Source: Neelides folsomi
Lineage: Eukaryota > Arthropoda > Collembola > Neelipleona > Neelidae
Assembly: GCA_034687125.1 (NCBI GenBank)
Contig: JAQGBZ010000188.1
Span: 57,863-121,862, forward strand
Length of the DNA: 64,000 nt
Direction: 5' to 3'
Positions 23,901-35,851 of the stretch are shown in pieces. The translations under genes and the position numbers were made by a program. Within the stretch, counting starts at the first letter, position 1. Each line of letters opens with the position of its first letter. The notes under the pieces are model-generated. The model was given only the letters and a program-made list of their open reading frames with translations, searched no databases and was not told where the DNA came from.

Positions 23901-26900
23901 CTGCCCGACCCGCTCGCATTCACCCGCCACGCTCTCATGACTCGTTTGTTCTTCTTCGGCTCCTTCAGGGAGGTCATCCGGATTTAGTGGGGGGTCTTCG
24001 GGATAGTCTTCTAAATTGAAATCCTGGTTCAAGTCCTCGGCAATGTCTTCCAAATCATTGAGGGTGGCCGAAGAGTCGGCCAGTTCTGAAGTGAGGGTGA
24101 CGAGAGGGGCGGGGGTCAAGGTCACATCCAGGTCCGAGGCCCCGTCGTTGAGCATTGTCAGTCCGGCCTCAATCTTGTGGACAAAGGATCGGTCGTCGGT
24201 TGTGGTCGACTCGCTCGTCACTTCGGTCTCGGAGATTCTGGATAAAGTTCTTGGGAGGAGGGAGGAAGAACCAAGAAGGACGGGCAAGACCTCGTCTTCT
24301 TCTTCTTCTTCCTCCTCGTCCTCTTTGATGACTTCCACATTGGGGACCTCAAAAGAGAATCGTCGTTCGGGGACCAAGGGGGGATCTTCGTCGACCGAGA
24401 AGCATCTTTGCAAAGAGAGCCGTCGTTCGTCGGCCAGGGAGGATCTTCGCGAGTCGGCTGAGGGGGGCGGGAAGCGGGGGGTGGACAGTCCCGACCCCGG
24501 CGGGGAATCTGCAGGTGGCGGGGGCGGTGGGGGGCTTTCGCATTCCTCAACTTCTTCTTCCCCACAAACTTGGGCATAGGGGCTTTCGTCTTCACTAATG
24601 CGAAGTGTCGTTGTCAATTCCAATTTTGCCAAAGTCACTTTCCTCACCACGTCGTCGCTGTCAAATACATTTTCGTCATTTTCCTCTTCATTGAATTTTA
24701 AATCCTCGTCGTTGAATTGATCTTTTAATTGTTCTTGGAGAGGATCCTGGTCATAGTAGAAAAACTCTTCGTCGTCCTCCCCTTGGAGGTCGTCAATGTA
24801 GAGCAAGTCGCGATGTTGATGTTTTTGCTCCATCAACAATTCAAAGTCTTTGATTTCCTCTTCCAAAATTTCCTCGAGCACCTCGTCCCTTTCCACTTCC
24901 TCATCGTCCTCCAAAATGTTGTCGAGGACGTCGTCTAAGGGAGTTCTCGGTTCTTCATAAACATTTTTATTATTGTCTTCTTCCTCTTCCTCTTGCAAAG
25001 TGTAAATGTCCAATTTGCGAGCCACGAGGTCTTCCACTTGAGCCACCAGATCCCTCGAGGTCTCTTGTAAGTTTTCATAGTCATCGGACAAGTTGTTGTC
25101 CACGTCCGAACCTCTCTCAGACCTTTCCGAAGATTCCTCCAAGTTTCTCAAAGAGGAGGCATTGAGGATTTCGTCTTGCCACAAAGAGTCGTCTCTCCAA
25201 GCAAATGCCCCAGCCCTTGGTAAATTAGTCATTGAGCAGAATTTGAAGAATCTGGGACAGGCCACGTCGTCTCCTCCATAAGATCGACTTTTTGCCAATT
25301 CAGCATGGGGACGTTCCAAGTCGATTCTTCTTCGTAGTAAATAGGGCACTTGGATTTCGCTAAAACTCAAATTCCCTCTTTCTTCCTCTTCCTCTTCTTC
25401 TTCCTCTTCATTAAATTGTTGTTCATTGAATTGTTCATTAAATTGTTCTTGTTGGAGTATTGGACTTGGTGGATTATCCTCTGTAATTAGGGAATCGTGA
25501 TGGTGGTGACGAGAGAGATCAATGGGGCGGTGGTTGAAAGAGGAGGAGGAAGCTTCTCCTTGGTAGATTTCTGCTAGAAGATCGTATGAACCAAAGGAGG
25601 CTGCCGAGTCGGCATCGTCGTTCAAAATCCCTCGTTTGTTTCTGTTCCTGTTTGGCTTTCTGTGTCTTGCAGGCATGGTGTTGAAGTTTCCCTCTTGCTG
25701 AGTCTTGTTGTTTTTGGTTTGTGAGAGTGACTTTGAGCGGGCCTTGCGGGTTTTCTTCTTTGGGATTGTTTGGATGGAGTTTGAGTTTGAGGGCGGGGGG
25801 TTGGTTGTCGAAGAGGGTGGGAGGGTGAGGGCAGAGTCGCAGGTCGTCACGGGGAATTCCTTGGCGAGGTGCGAGAAGAGGCGGGCGGGCGGTGTTTTAC
25901 CTTGCGGAGGAATGACCCCGGTGTGGGCTGGTGAAGACGTCGCTGAAGTCCCCGGAGACGCCGACTCCTCGTCCCAGCACTTGAGAAAAACAACAAAACC
26001 CATTGAATTCAAAATCCAAAAGTCTTTGGGGCTAAATGCAACAAACTGTGTCTCCATCTCTTTATGTGGTTTTTTAAAATCTCCCACTATTCATCTTTGT
26101 TGTTGTAGAGGGCTCCAACGTTCCTTTTTAGATTACTTTTTAAATTTAATCGGAGCGGAGGGAGAATCCAAATAACCCAAGAAAAGTTTAAAGTGGATTT
26201 AAAATTCCACCGAGTGTTTTGTTTGTCAACCAAGGAGGTTTCAATTTTAAAAACTCCCTTTCTCATTAAATCTCAATTAATTAATTAAAAAAAGTTTAAA
26301 AAACCTGTTCGTAGCTTTGTTGTTTGTTTGTCTGGTGGCAGATGGCGGGGGAGGAGGCGGAAGTTGAGACGGCGGAAGATGGCGCCCGGAAAGAAGCGGA
26401 GCGTTGGAATTCCCCCGGAACGAGCGGCGCCGCGCTTCCCGCCCTTTTCACAAAGTTGTCGCGCACGAAGGAAATCATCTGCTTCTGCGTCCGCCCGGAG
26501 TAACGGAAAGAACTCCCGCGGTTATTCAAAAGACCGCCACGCTCAATGCCCCCTGGCGCCTTTTCACATCTATTCAAAATCAAACAACTTGTAAGTCTTT
26601 TTCTAATTCATTTTAATTGTTAAATCCAAAGGCACGTTCAATGAAGCTTCTGACCGGAAGAAGGCGTGGTGTTCGACACAGCGTTTCCAAAAAGACTTGC
26701 ACTCGTTACGCGTCTCAAAGAAAAACTCGACCGTCTCTTTGTAATAACCCTGGAATTCAAAATAAAGTTAAAACCCGTTCGGGTCGGATTGTTTTATTTA
26801 CAAAGCCCGATTCGGGATGGAGCTTGAGGATGAAACGCTTCCGTTTGAAACTGATCTTCCGGATCTTGGCCCAGCTGAACGTGTTGATCTTGGTAAGTTG

Positions 26901-28139
26901 TTGGAAAATAACTGAAACATTTAATTAATTAACCATTTCATTTAATTGGTTTAAAGGGCCATTACGGATCCCGAGGTTGTTGACTGAAATGTTGAGCGGG
27001 ACTCCTTCCTCGTCCTTAACCAAATTTCAAAATTAATTCCAATTTAAATTTAAATTTAAATTACCTTTCCCTTGAACATTTTAATTCCAAAGAGCTCGGT
27101 CCTTCTGGCCGTCTCCAACAAGTAGAGATCCGCCTCGGCCGGGCTTTTGCCAATGTGCTTCTTGTGGTTCTCGCGGATTCGTTTCTCCATCTCACGGTCC
27201 TGACCCGGGATGAACCTTTTTGAATCAAATTAAATTCCATTCAAACCAATGAGGGTTTATTGTAATTACTTGAAGGTGGAGAGATAGGAAGCGTCGGGGT
27301 AGTCCTCCTCGCTAAAGTCCCCGCACTCGGCCTGGACCAAGAAGGAGGCCATGAGGGCCGCCGTGTTTTCATTGCAAACGAGAATCCCCTGGGCCAAATC
27401 CCTTTTAACTTGAAGACTGAACAAATAGCGGGTAAACTCCTCTTCAAGCTGCGATGGGTCAGGGGTGTAGAACTTGACTATTAAAATTAAAAATTAAATT
27501 TCATTTAATTAAAAACAGGTGAGTTTAATTACCCGCAAATTTGAGCGATGGGTCAACGAGGGAAAGCCCGACCTGACGACTCAGCCGCTTTTCCAAATCA
27601 AGCCAGAACTTTGTCCCCAAATGGTCCTTTGAAATTTCATATTTAAACCTCGGGTAAAGAAGGTAATCAATTTATATCTTTAGACTTGTTTTCATTTAAA
27701 CCTGAACCTGATACTCAAGCCCGAAATAGTCTGCTTCGAGGACATTTAGCTGCTTGCAGATTTGGTCAAACACCACACGGCCAAGGGCCTTTGTCTAAGA
27801 ACAAATAACCATTAAAATCATTTAATTTCGCTTTTGATGGATTACCTGTGCTTGGATAATTGTGACCGTGTCATCCAGTAACAAGATTTTAAGAGCCTTT
27901 AAACAATAACCCAACAATTAGTGTTATTAAATATTTAATCAAATTGGGGTTTCCAACTCACCAACATTTTCCCCGATCTCTTTGGGGTGAGCGGTGGGGT
28001 CTTTGAGCAGCGGGTAAGCGCAGCATGACAATCCTCACCCTCACTGGATTAAATAAATAAATTAGTTTCAATGAGATAAACAGGAATATAAATACCAAGG
28101 GGTGGAAAAGGATCTCTTCACTCCTCCACTGTCGTCCAT
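20943..28139 (-). CDS. FARP-type FERM / RhoGEF / double PH protein
   Basis: Many short exons from ATG at 28139 to TGA at 20943. FERM: '[16 protein letters not shown]', '[20 protein letters not shown]', '[20 protein letters not shown]', '[19 protein letters not shown]', '[20 protein letters not shown]', '[15 protein letters not shown]', then the FERM-adjacent '[19 protein letters not shown]', diagnostic of FARP. Next a ~700-residue acidic, E/D-rich exon (about 26000-23924), then a divergent DH ('[16 protein letters not shown]'), PH1 ('[20 protein letters not shown]') and PH2 ('[20 protein letters not shown]'). FARPs link membrane and plexin signalling to Rac. DH conserved region 1 is not recognisable. 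A 13-nt microexon (21443-21431) encodes 'LHVT' between PH1 and PH2. Confidence 0.9.
23708..23829 (-). CDS. Alternative terminal exon of FARP (FERM-only isoform)
   Basis: From a donor at the end of the acidic exon (exon end 23924, sequence GCGG then GTGAATG, phase 1) an acceptor CTTCCAG at 23830-23832 leads to 39 in-frame codons, '[20 protein letters not shown]' onward to 'LLDRYF' and a stop. AATAAAATC follows about 40 bp downstream on the minus strand. The next acceptor (exon start 23518 region, '[12 protein letters not shown]', DH part) has the same phase, so the donor could join either. Inference: a short secretless, GEF-less isoform with its own poly(A) site. Evidence is splice phase and composition only. 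Confidence 0.55.
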
Positions 28140-28612
28140 TGTTTAAATTTGGATTAAGAGAGAGCCGTCCGAGATCGAGTCGACCTCGACGACGACCACT
28201 TTATTCTTCCTTGAGAGCAGGTGAGGGATTTAAAGGGGAGGTGTCGGCGCCATTTGGATCGCGGCACTCCCTCGATCCTTCGCCCCGAGAGATCCGTCGG
28301 CTTTCTCTTCTTCTTCTCTCTCAACAACAAGAGATACAGTGTGGGTCTAGCTCTGATCTCAATGCTATGACTATAGTCAACCCATATGGGAAGGAGTTGG
28401 CAAAGGGAGAGATAGGGAAAAAGGAAACCGAAGAAGGAAAATCAATAGACAACTTCTCCTCTCCCTTTGCTGCTCCAACTCCCATCAGCATCCACTACAT
28501 CACCCACATGATCCTCATCTCTCTCTTTCTCTTTAATTTAAAGAGTCGTTAAGCTTAATTCAATTTTAATTCAATGAAAAAGGAACGTTGTATAAATTGA
28601 GTTTTATTTATT
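28140..28612 (-). other. Intergenic gap: MTF-1 3' UTR and FARP promoter
   Basis: A 470-bp gap between two same-strand genes. Minus-strand AATAAATAAAA immediately after the MTF-1 stop (about 28600) is a poly(A) signal. GC-rich, purine/pyrimidine-biased sequence upstream of the FARP start codon is probably promoter and 5' UTR. A 137-codon + strand frame here has no protein-like features. Confidence 0.6.
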
Positions 28613-30072
<1,460 letters not shown>

Positions 30073-30325
30073 CGATGGGTTTGTGTTGGGTTTTGGGCGA
30101 ACCTCGCGCCTCCTCGACGTCCCTCCAATCCACACCAACTTCCCCCTTCGTGTGTGAATGACGTCTTTGATTGTGTGCAATATGCAAAATCGAGGTCAAT
30201 AAATATGCAAAGATTTTATGCGAAATCGGGAGTTTTTAATGCAACGTTAGAAAAATAATTGAAATGGAATGTATCTCTTTTGTTATATAAAAAATGGTTG
30301 TTGATGTGTGTGTGTGGACTAGCGA

Positions 30326-31564
30326 TCATTTGGCGCTGTTCTTGGCTGGATTCGTTTCAGAGCAAAGCTGGTCGAGGATCTGTGGAATTAAAATTTCAAT
30401 TAACCTTTTATTTTTTATAATTAATTTTAAGGGTATTGGGGTTTTATTACGAGTAGCAAGTTGTCGATTCCTTTGAGGTATCCGTCCTCGTGGTTTCCGA
30501 TCTGCCAGCTGGATCGGTGGTCGAGACGTCCCACAGGACTCGGGTTGGTTTTGGCAAAGTCAATGAGCCAGGCCCCCACCTTGGCCCCGTCGTGGACAAT
30601 CAAAACGGAGGACCCGATGACCTCGTGGTTGGAAAAGAAGTCTGAGGACTCGAGCAAAGACCGGATCCACTTTATCCGTTTCCGCAGCTCTTTCCTCAGC
30701 TTTCGAGTTGTCAAGAACCGACCGAGGAGTCCAACAACTTCTGAGGCTTCGATTGCCTTTACTGGACTTGGTTCCGGAGACCCCAGAAACTTGATGGCTT
30801 CGAGTCTGAACCCATGAGTGGTCGTAGTGGATTCTAAAGAAGGATAAACTTTAACTAAGAGTTTCTTCATTGGATTGGGTTTTACTTTTTTCCCTGAATT
30901 GCATGTAGCGGAGTTTGGTCACGGCCGCTTGGTCTCTTTCCTCCTGGGTTGGGTAGTTGGGGTCGATGAGGATCATTTTGGAGTAGAGGTCCGGGCGGAG
31001 TTTGGGGTTGTTCACTTCGTCCTCCAAAAACGTCCTCGATCCCATCTTGAGATCGCAGACGGCCGGGGAGTTTCCAAATCCCGTGAGCAAATCTTGGATT
31101 TCAATAAAGTCATCCCCCTCCCATGAGGTTTTTGAGTAGAAGCGAGGGATGGCAGCGGCCAAGAGGTCATTTTGGACAGCAGCATACACTGCGGCCTCCA
31201 CACTCCCTTCTTATAATTCCCAATTAAAAATTTTTAATTTTAATGATTTTATATATCTCACTGGCTTGTTTCTTCCAAAGAGTGTTTGGCCCTGCAGGGG
31301 AGAGAATTCCCGGATGTCCGGATACTTGGACAAAGGCCCGATCCTTGTCGTGAAAGACCCTGAGGAATGTGGAGGACACGGGGGCAGTCAGCTCGAGCCT
31401 TTTTTAAATTTATAATTAGGAACCATTTTGGATTTCAAAGAGACTTTAAATTACGCATTGAGGGCAAGGAGCTGGAGGAAATTAATTTTTTGATTTGGGT
31501 GTTGTTGTTGGTGGTGGAGGAAGGCGGCCGCCGTCTTGGAGCGCGGGGGGAATCTCTCCATCAT
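30326..31564 (-). CDS. Inositol-1,4,5-trisphosphate 3-kinase
   Basis: Exons from ATG 31564 to TGA 30326. The catalytic core of the inositol phosphate kinase family is complete: 'FVQVSGHPGILSPAGPN', the signature 'PAVCDLKMGSRTFLEDEV', 'AVTKLRYMQFREKESTTTTH', 'GFRLEAIK', 'IGSSVLIVHD' and the metal-binding 'WLIDFAKT', ending 'GNHEDGYLKGIDNLLLILDQ'. PxxxDxKxG and SSLL-type motifs mark IP3 3-kinase rather than IPMK. The enzyme converts IP3 to IP4 and damps calcium signals. The N-terminus before the kinase is short, and no calmodulin-binding helix is evident, so this is a minimal isoform or an alternative start exists upstream. Confidence 0.92.
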
Positions 31565-31804
31565 GATGTTGATCACCACCCACCACCCTCCCACCCACCC
31601 ACTCAAACCCTCGATGGTTTGACGAGCGCGCACGTGTTGGCTGGCCCCCGTGGAAAACCGGAGCTTTTCCGAGAATTTTCCTTCTCGCCCCTACGCACTT
31701 TCCTCCTATTCCTCTTCTTGGAAGTCTCCAATAAATTAAAGACCCTTTTGGTGGGTTTTGTTGTTGGGTAGTCATTGAAAGACGTCCGGACCACGAGGAC
31801 CATC
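31565..31804. promoter_or_regulatory. Bidirectional promoter region, IP3 kinase / STAT
   Basis: The start codons of the divergent IP3 3-kinase and STAT genes are 240 bp apart, so both promoters and 5' UTRs must share this interval. It is more GC-rich than nearby introns and contains CCACCCA repeats near 31580-31605. No TATA box is obvious. Confidence 0.5.
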
Positions 31805-34800
31805 ATGTGTGCCCTGTGGAACCGAGTCCAGACCCTTCCGGCCCCCGCCGTCCACAAGGTCCACTCTTTGTACGGGGACCACTTTCCCATCGAGGTCCGC
31901 TACGTCCTTGCAGACTGGATCGAACAACAACTGAGGTTTAATAATTTTTAATAATTTAATATAAGTGTAAAATGGGTAATAAATGTCTTATTAATCTAGT
32001 GGGGATGTGGACCCCGACAATCCCGTGTATGAGAGCAACGTGTCGTCGTTTGTGGGGGCCCTGATTGGGGAACTGGAGATGAAGGCCAATGCCATGGTGG
32101 AGGATCCCTATCTCATAAGGGTCAAGCTCTTGCAGGCTGCCGGGAGCTTTCGGGTAAATTACAACTCTAGTTGGCATCATATGACTCATCGGCGATATTT
32201 AAACTCTTTTAACCTCATTTTTGCATACTTATAATTTAAATGTTTAAATACTCAAAGAGTATCAAGTGACAATTATTATTTATAGTTTTGTATTAGCCAT
32301 TAAATAAACTGAATGTGTAGCAAATGTATGGGGCCGAACCGCACCGAATGTTTCGGTTCCTCCGACATGCCCTGAGCGTGGAGTCTGCATTGGTGGAGCA
32401 GGCCGAGAGCGGTGCTCCCAATGAGTTGGGAGCAACTTCGGATGTGGCAGAAGCCTTGAGGGTCCTAAAAACCCGCACATTGGAAACTGCGGACATTCTG
32501 AGGCGGATGGAGCAGGAACAAGAGGCCTTTGCTTTGAAATGCCACGAGAGACAAAAGCTGGAGCAACTCTTGCAGATTCACCGGCTCCAAAACAATCCCC
32601 CGACCATTCAATCGGCCCTTGTGGAGAAAAACTGCGTCCAATCCAGGGACAGACTCGAGTTTGAATTGAAAACGAGGGTACCCACCAAATTAATTTAAAA
32701 AACCAACAGGGTTTTACAATTAATTGTATTTGATTGACAGATCACGGCCCTTGTGGGTTTAAAAGGGGAGCTGGAGGAAAAGATTTCCGTGACGGTTGGG
32801 GAGCTTGCGGGTCTGCAGGGTAAAGTTTTAGATGAGGAGCTGACCAGGTGGAAGCGGGAACAACAACTGGCCGGGAACGGGGCTCCCCTAACCAACACGT
32901 TGGACACCCTCCAGGGTTGGTGCGAAGACTTGGCCGAGCTCATTTGGCACAATCGCCATCAACTCAAAGAGGCCGATCGGTTGAAAACTCTTTTGGCCCA
33001 GCCGGCCAACCAACATGACATTCACAGACTCCCTGCACTACAAGTAAACAATTCAATTGCAAGCTTATTGTTTTTAAATTTAAATCAATACATGTTTTAT
33101 TCCAAACAACAGTTTTTTCAATAATAATTTTAATTGATTTTTTTAAAAGTTTTGATCTTTCTCCTAAATAATGAAATTAATTTCAACCTTTAGTTTCCTA
33201 TCATTTCCAATGACAATTTAATTGTAGAGAAAGTCAAGCAACTTGTTTTAAATTTAAGCATTGATTTGGATAGGAGAAAGTAACGCAGCTTTTGAGTTCT
33301 TTGGTGACGTCGACGTTTATTGTCGAGAAGCAACCACCGCAGGTGATGAAGACAAACACGCGCTTCACGGCGACAGTTCGATTATTAGTGGGCGGGAGAT
33401 TGAACGTTCACATGACGCCGCCGCAGGTTTGGACTTAAATTTAACTAACCAGCAATGGGCCCGTCTCCCGACGGGTTGTTAGCATTAAAAACTATTAAAT
33501 GGTACATCTATCTAGGATTTCCAACTTTAAAATAATAACAATATACTATGCACTTTTAATAAGTATAAGATTTAATAGTTTTTGATGGAGTTAACCCGTC
33601 GGGAGACGGGCCCATTGCTGGTCTTAAAGCTAGTTATAGAATCTATATATAATCTAAATGTTTCATAAATTTCCATAATCAATCGACTTTTAGCTCTTAC
33701 TACAGTGTGGGCTGAATTAAGAATACCAACCCGACAGGAATCTTTCCGTGATTTCAATGACTGTAGGAATTTTTTTAATTAAACCGATCGAAACCTTTAA
33801 AAATCTTAACTATGACCCAGAGCTGGGCATTTGCTACCCGATTCGGTTCCGATTCAATTATCTTATCTGGACTAAAATCGGACCTTATGTTTCTAGCCTA
33901 TTTGTCGACCGAGTTCTGATTGGTTAAAAAAAGGGCCTGTCATGTTTTATAAGGAAAGATTCCGGTCAGATTGGCATTTAGAATTGAGCCTCCGCTTGAG
34001 CAGTTTTCTCTAAAAGTCGGTGAACAACTGAGAGACGCCGATATTTTATTATATGATTATTTATTTAAAAAGGTTAAAGTTGCTATAATCAGCGAAAGCC
34101 AAGCCAACGCGCTATTGAGAAACGACAAGGAAAAACCAACGGACACCTCGGGGGAGATTTTGAATAATACCGGGACGATGGAATACCACCAGGGGACCAG
34201 ACATCTCTCGGTTCACTTTCGAAACATGCAACTGAAGAGGATCAAGAGGGCGGAAAAGAAAGGGACCGAGTCCGTGATGGACGAAAAGTTCTGTCTCCAC
34301 TTTCAGTGCCAATTCACTGTGGGGGAGAAAGAGTTGATTTTCAAAATATGGACTTTAAGCCTCCCAGTAGTGGTCATTGTCCATGGGAATCAGGAACCCC
34401 ATGCATGGGCCACAGTCACTTGGGACAATGCCTTTGGGGAACCGGGGAGGATGCCGTTCCACGTACCCGAAAGAGTCCCCTGGTTCAGAGTGGCAAATGC
34501 ATTGAATGTCAAATTCAAATCAATGACCGGCAGGGCCCTCACTGAAGATAACTTGAGGTTCTTGGGGGAAAAGGCCTTTAGATCCTCCCACCCAGGGTCT
34601 GAGTTAAGTTGGTCCCAGTTTTGCAAGGAACCCCTACCAGACCGGAACTTTACCTTTTGGGAATGGTTCTACGCCATCATGAAGCTGACAAGGGAGCACT
34701 TGAGGGGACCATGGGTGGATGGGTCCATCGTGGGGTTTGTGGGACGTCAACAGGCTGAGGATCTCTTGGCCCATCGCCCAAATGGGACTTTCCTCTTGAG

Positions 34801-35523
34801 GTTCTCCGACTCGGAACTGGGAGGAATCACGATCGCTTGGACCCACCAGGACCATCAGGTTTTCTCCATCGCCCCCTTCGCATCCAAAGACCTTTCCACG
34901 CGGAGTCTTCCTGACCGGGTCAACGACCTCAACACCTTGGCCTTTTTGTTCCCCGACGTTCCAAAGGCCGTGGCGTTCTCAAAATACTACACGCCCCAGC
35001 AAGGTTTAAACTTTAAATGAAATTATTTAATTTTAACTAAAGGTTAAATTTAATTTAATTAGAAATGCCGCCATCTGCACGTGGCTATGTGAGACCTCAA
35101 CTCATCACGCACATTCCCGGGTAAATTCAAATTAAAGATTTTTAAATTGAAAATAATTTTAAATTTGAAAAGACTCGCAGAAGTTGACGTCGTCGCCGCC
35201 AGTCCGAGTCATTTCGTTAATTCTCCCTCCGACTACGCCCAGGAAAACTCGCAAGGGTAAAAAACCTCCAAAAAAACACGAACGCTTTATTTTAAATTTA
35301 ACCAAAACATTCCGCTGAATAAAATTTGGTCAAATCCAAATTGGCAAATCTTTTACTAACATCAAAGAGTCTTGTGACTATTCACAATCTTCTTCGCAGC
35401 ATCCTCGAGTCCTTTGCTGAGCACTTTGAGGACTTTGACATCAACTTTGACTTTGATGCGGGGGACCCTGTGGCCAACTTTTTCCAGCCACCTCAATCAC
35501 AACAGCCACCATCAAACATTTAA
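31805..35523 (+). CDS. STAT5-type signal transducer and activator of transcription
   Basis: Exons 31805-31935, 32000-32153, 32321-32677, 32741-33043, about 33274-33426, 34073 onward, and three short C-terminal exons to 35523. N-domain '[20 protein letters not shown]'; coiled coil ending '[20 protein letters not shown]'; DNA-binding domain '[20 protein letters not shown]', '[15 protein letters not shown]', '[20 protein letters not shown]', '[16 protein letters not shown]', '[20 protein letters not shown]'; linker; SH2 with '[19 protein letters not shown]'; and the phosphotyrosine '[16 protein letters not shown]', matching STAT5 Tyr694. It is the JAK-activated transcription factor. The acidic tail '[16 protein letters not shown]' is a plausible activation domain. 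Intron 33427-34072 is enlarged by a repeat. Confidence 0.95.
33443..33622. mobile_element. Inverted-repeat (MITE-like) element inside a STAT intron
   Basis: About 50-bp terminal inverted repeats: the left arm starts ACCAGCAATGGGCCCGTCTC near 33448 and continues into TTAAAAACTATTAAAT (to about 33500); the right arm (33570-33622) is its near-perfect reverse complement, ending CCCATTGCTGGTC. TTAA flanks both ends, a possible target duplication. No coding capacity in the ~75-bp centre. A diverged left-arm copy occurs at about 39143-39220. Probably a non-autonomous DNA transposon. Confidence 0.8.
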
Positions 35524-35851
35524 TAAAAATTATTTTCTTTTTTTCTCTTTATAAACTTTAAATTTTTGTCTCTTCATCCCCCTGTCTCTTCCCTTTTAAT
35601 AAATAAACATCATCCAATTGGCATTCATAATTAAGATAGTAGAGATCAAAAGCCATCTGGGAGATTAAGAGATCAATTAGGCTTAAAGGCCGTCGTGGGT
35701 GATGAGAGTGCGTTGGACCAAGTGATTATGAACCAGAGAGATGCACCAAAGAGGAGATGAACCAAAGGAGGAGCAAGAAGGGTGTGGAGTAGAAGGGGTC
35801 CGGACCCAACACGTGTTCCATCAAATTCCTCTGTAGTTTTCATTCGGGGGA
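35524..35851 (+). other. STAT 3' UTR and aralar promoter
   Basis: A 330-bp same-strand gap. Candidate poly(A) signals AATAAAAATT right after the STAT stop (35522-35530) and AATAAATAAA at about 35598-35607. The rest is purine-rich (GAGAT, GATGA, AGGAG runs) and presumably carries the aralar promoter and 5' UTR. No coding frame seen. Confidence 0.5.

Noticed and set aside
24016-24579. 187-codon + strand serine-rich frame
   Set aside because: Antisense shadow of the E/D-rich FARP exon; codon bias mirrors the minus strand.
28139-28552. 137-codon + strand frame
   Set aside because: Serine/arginine-rich, antisense to the FARP 5' end and promoter, no splice or homology support.
33971-34072. Open frame immediately upstream of a STAT exon ([12 protein letters not shown]...) continuous with it
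   Set aside because: Splicing the preceding exon directly to 34073 gives the exact STAT5 sequence PPQ-VKVAIIS; the extra residues are intron.
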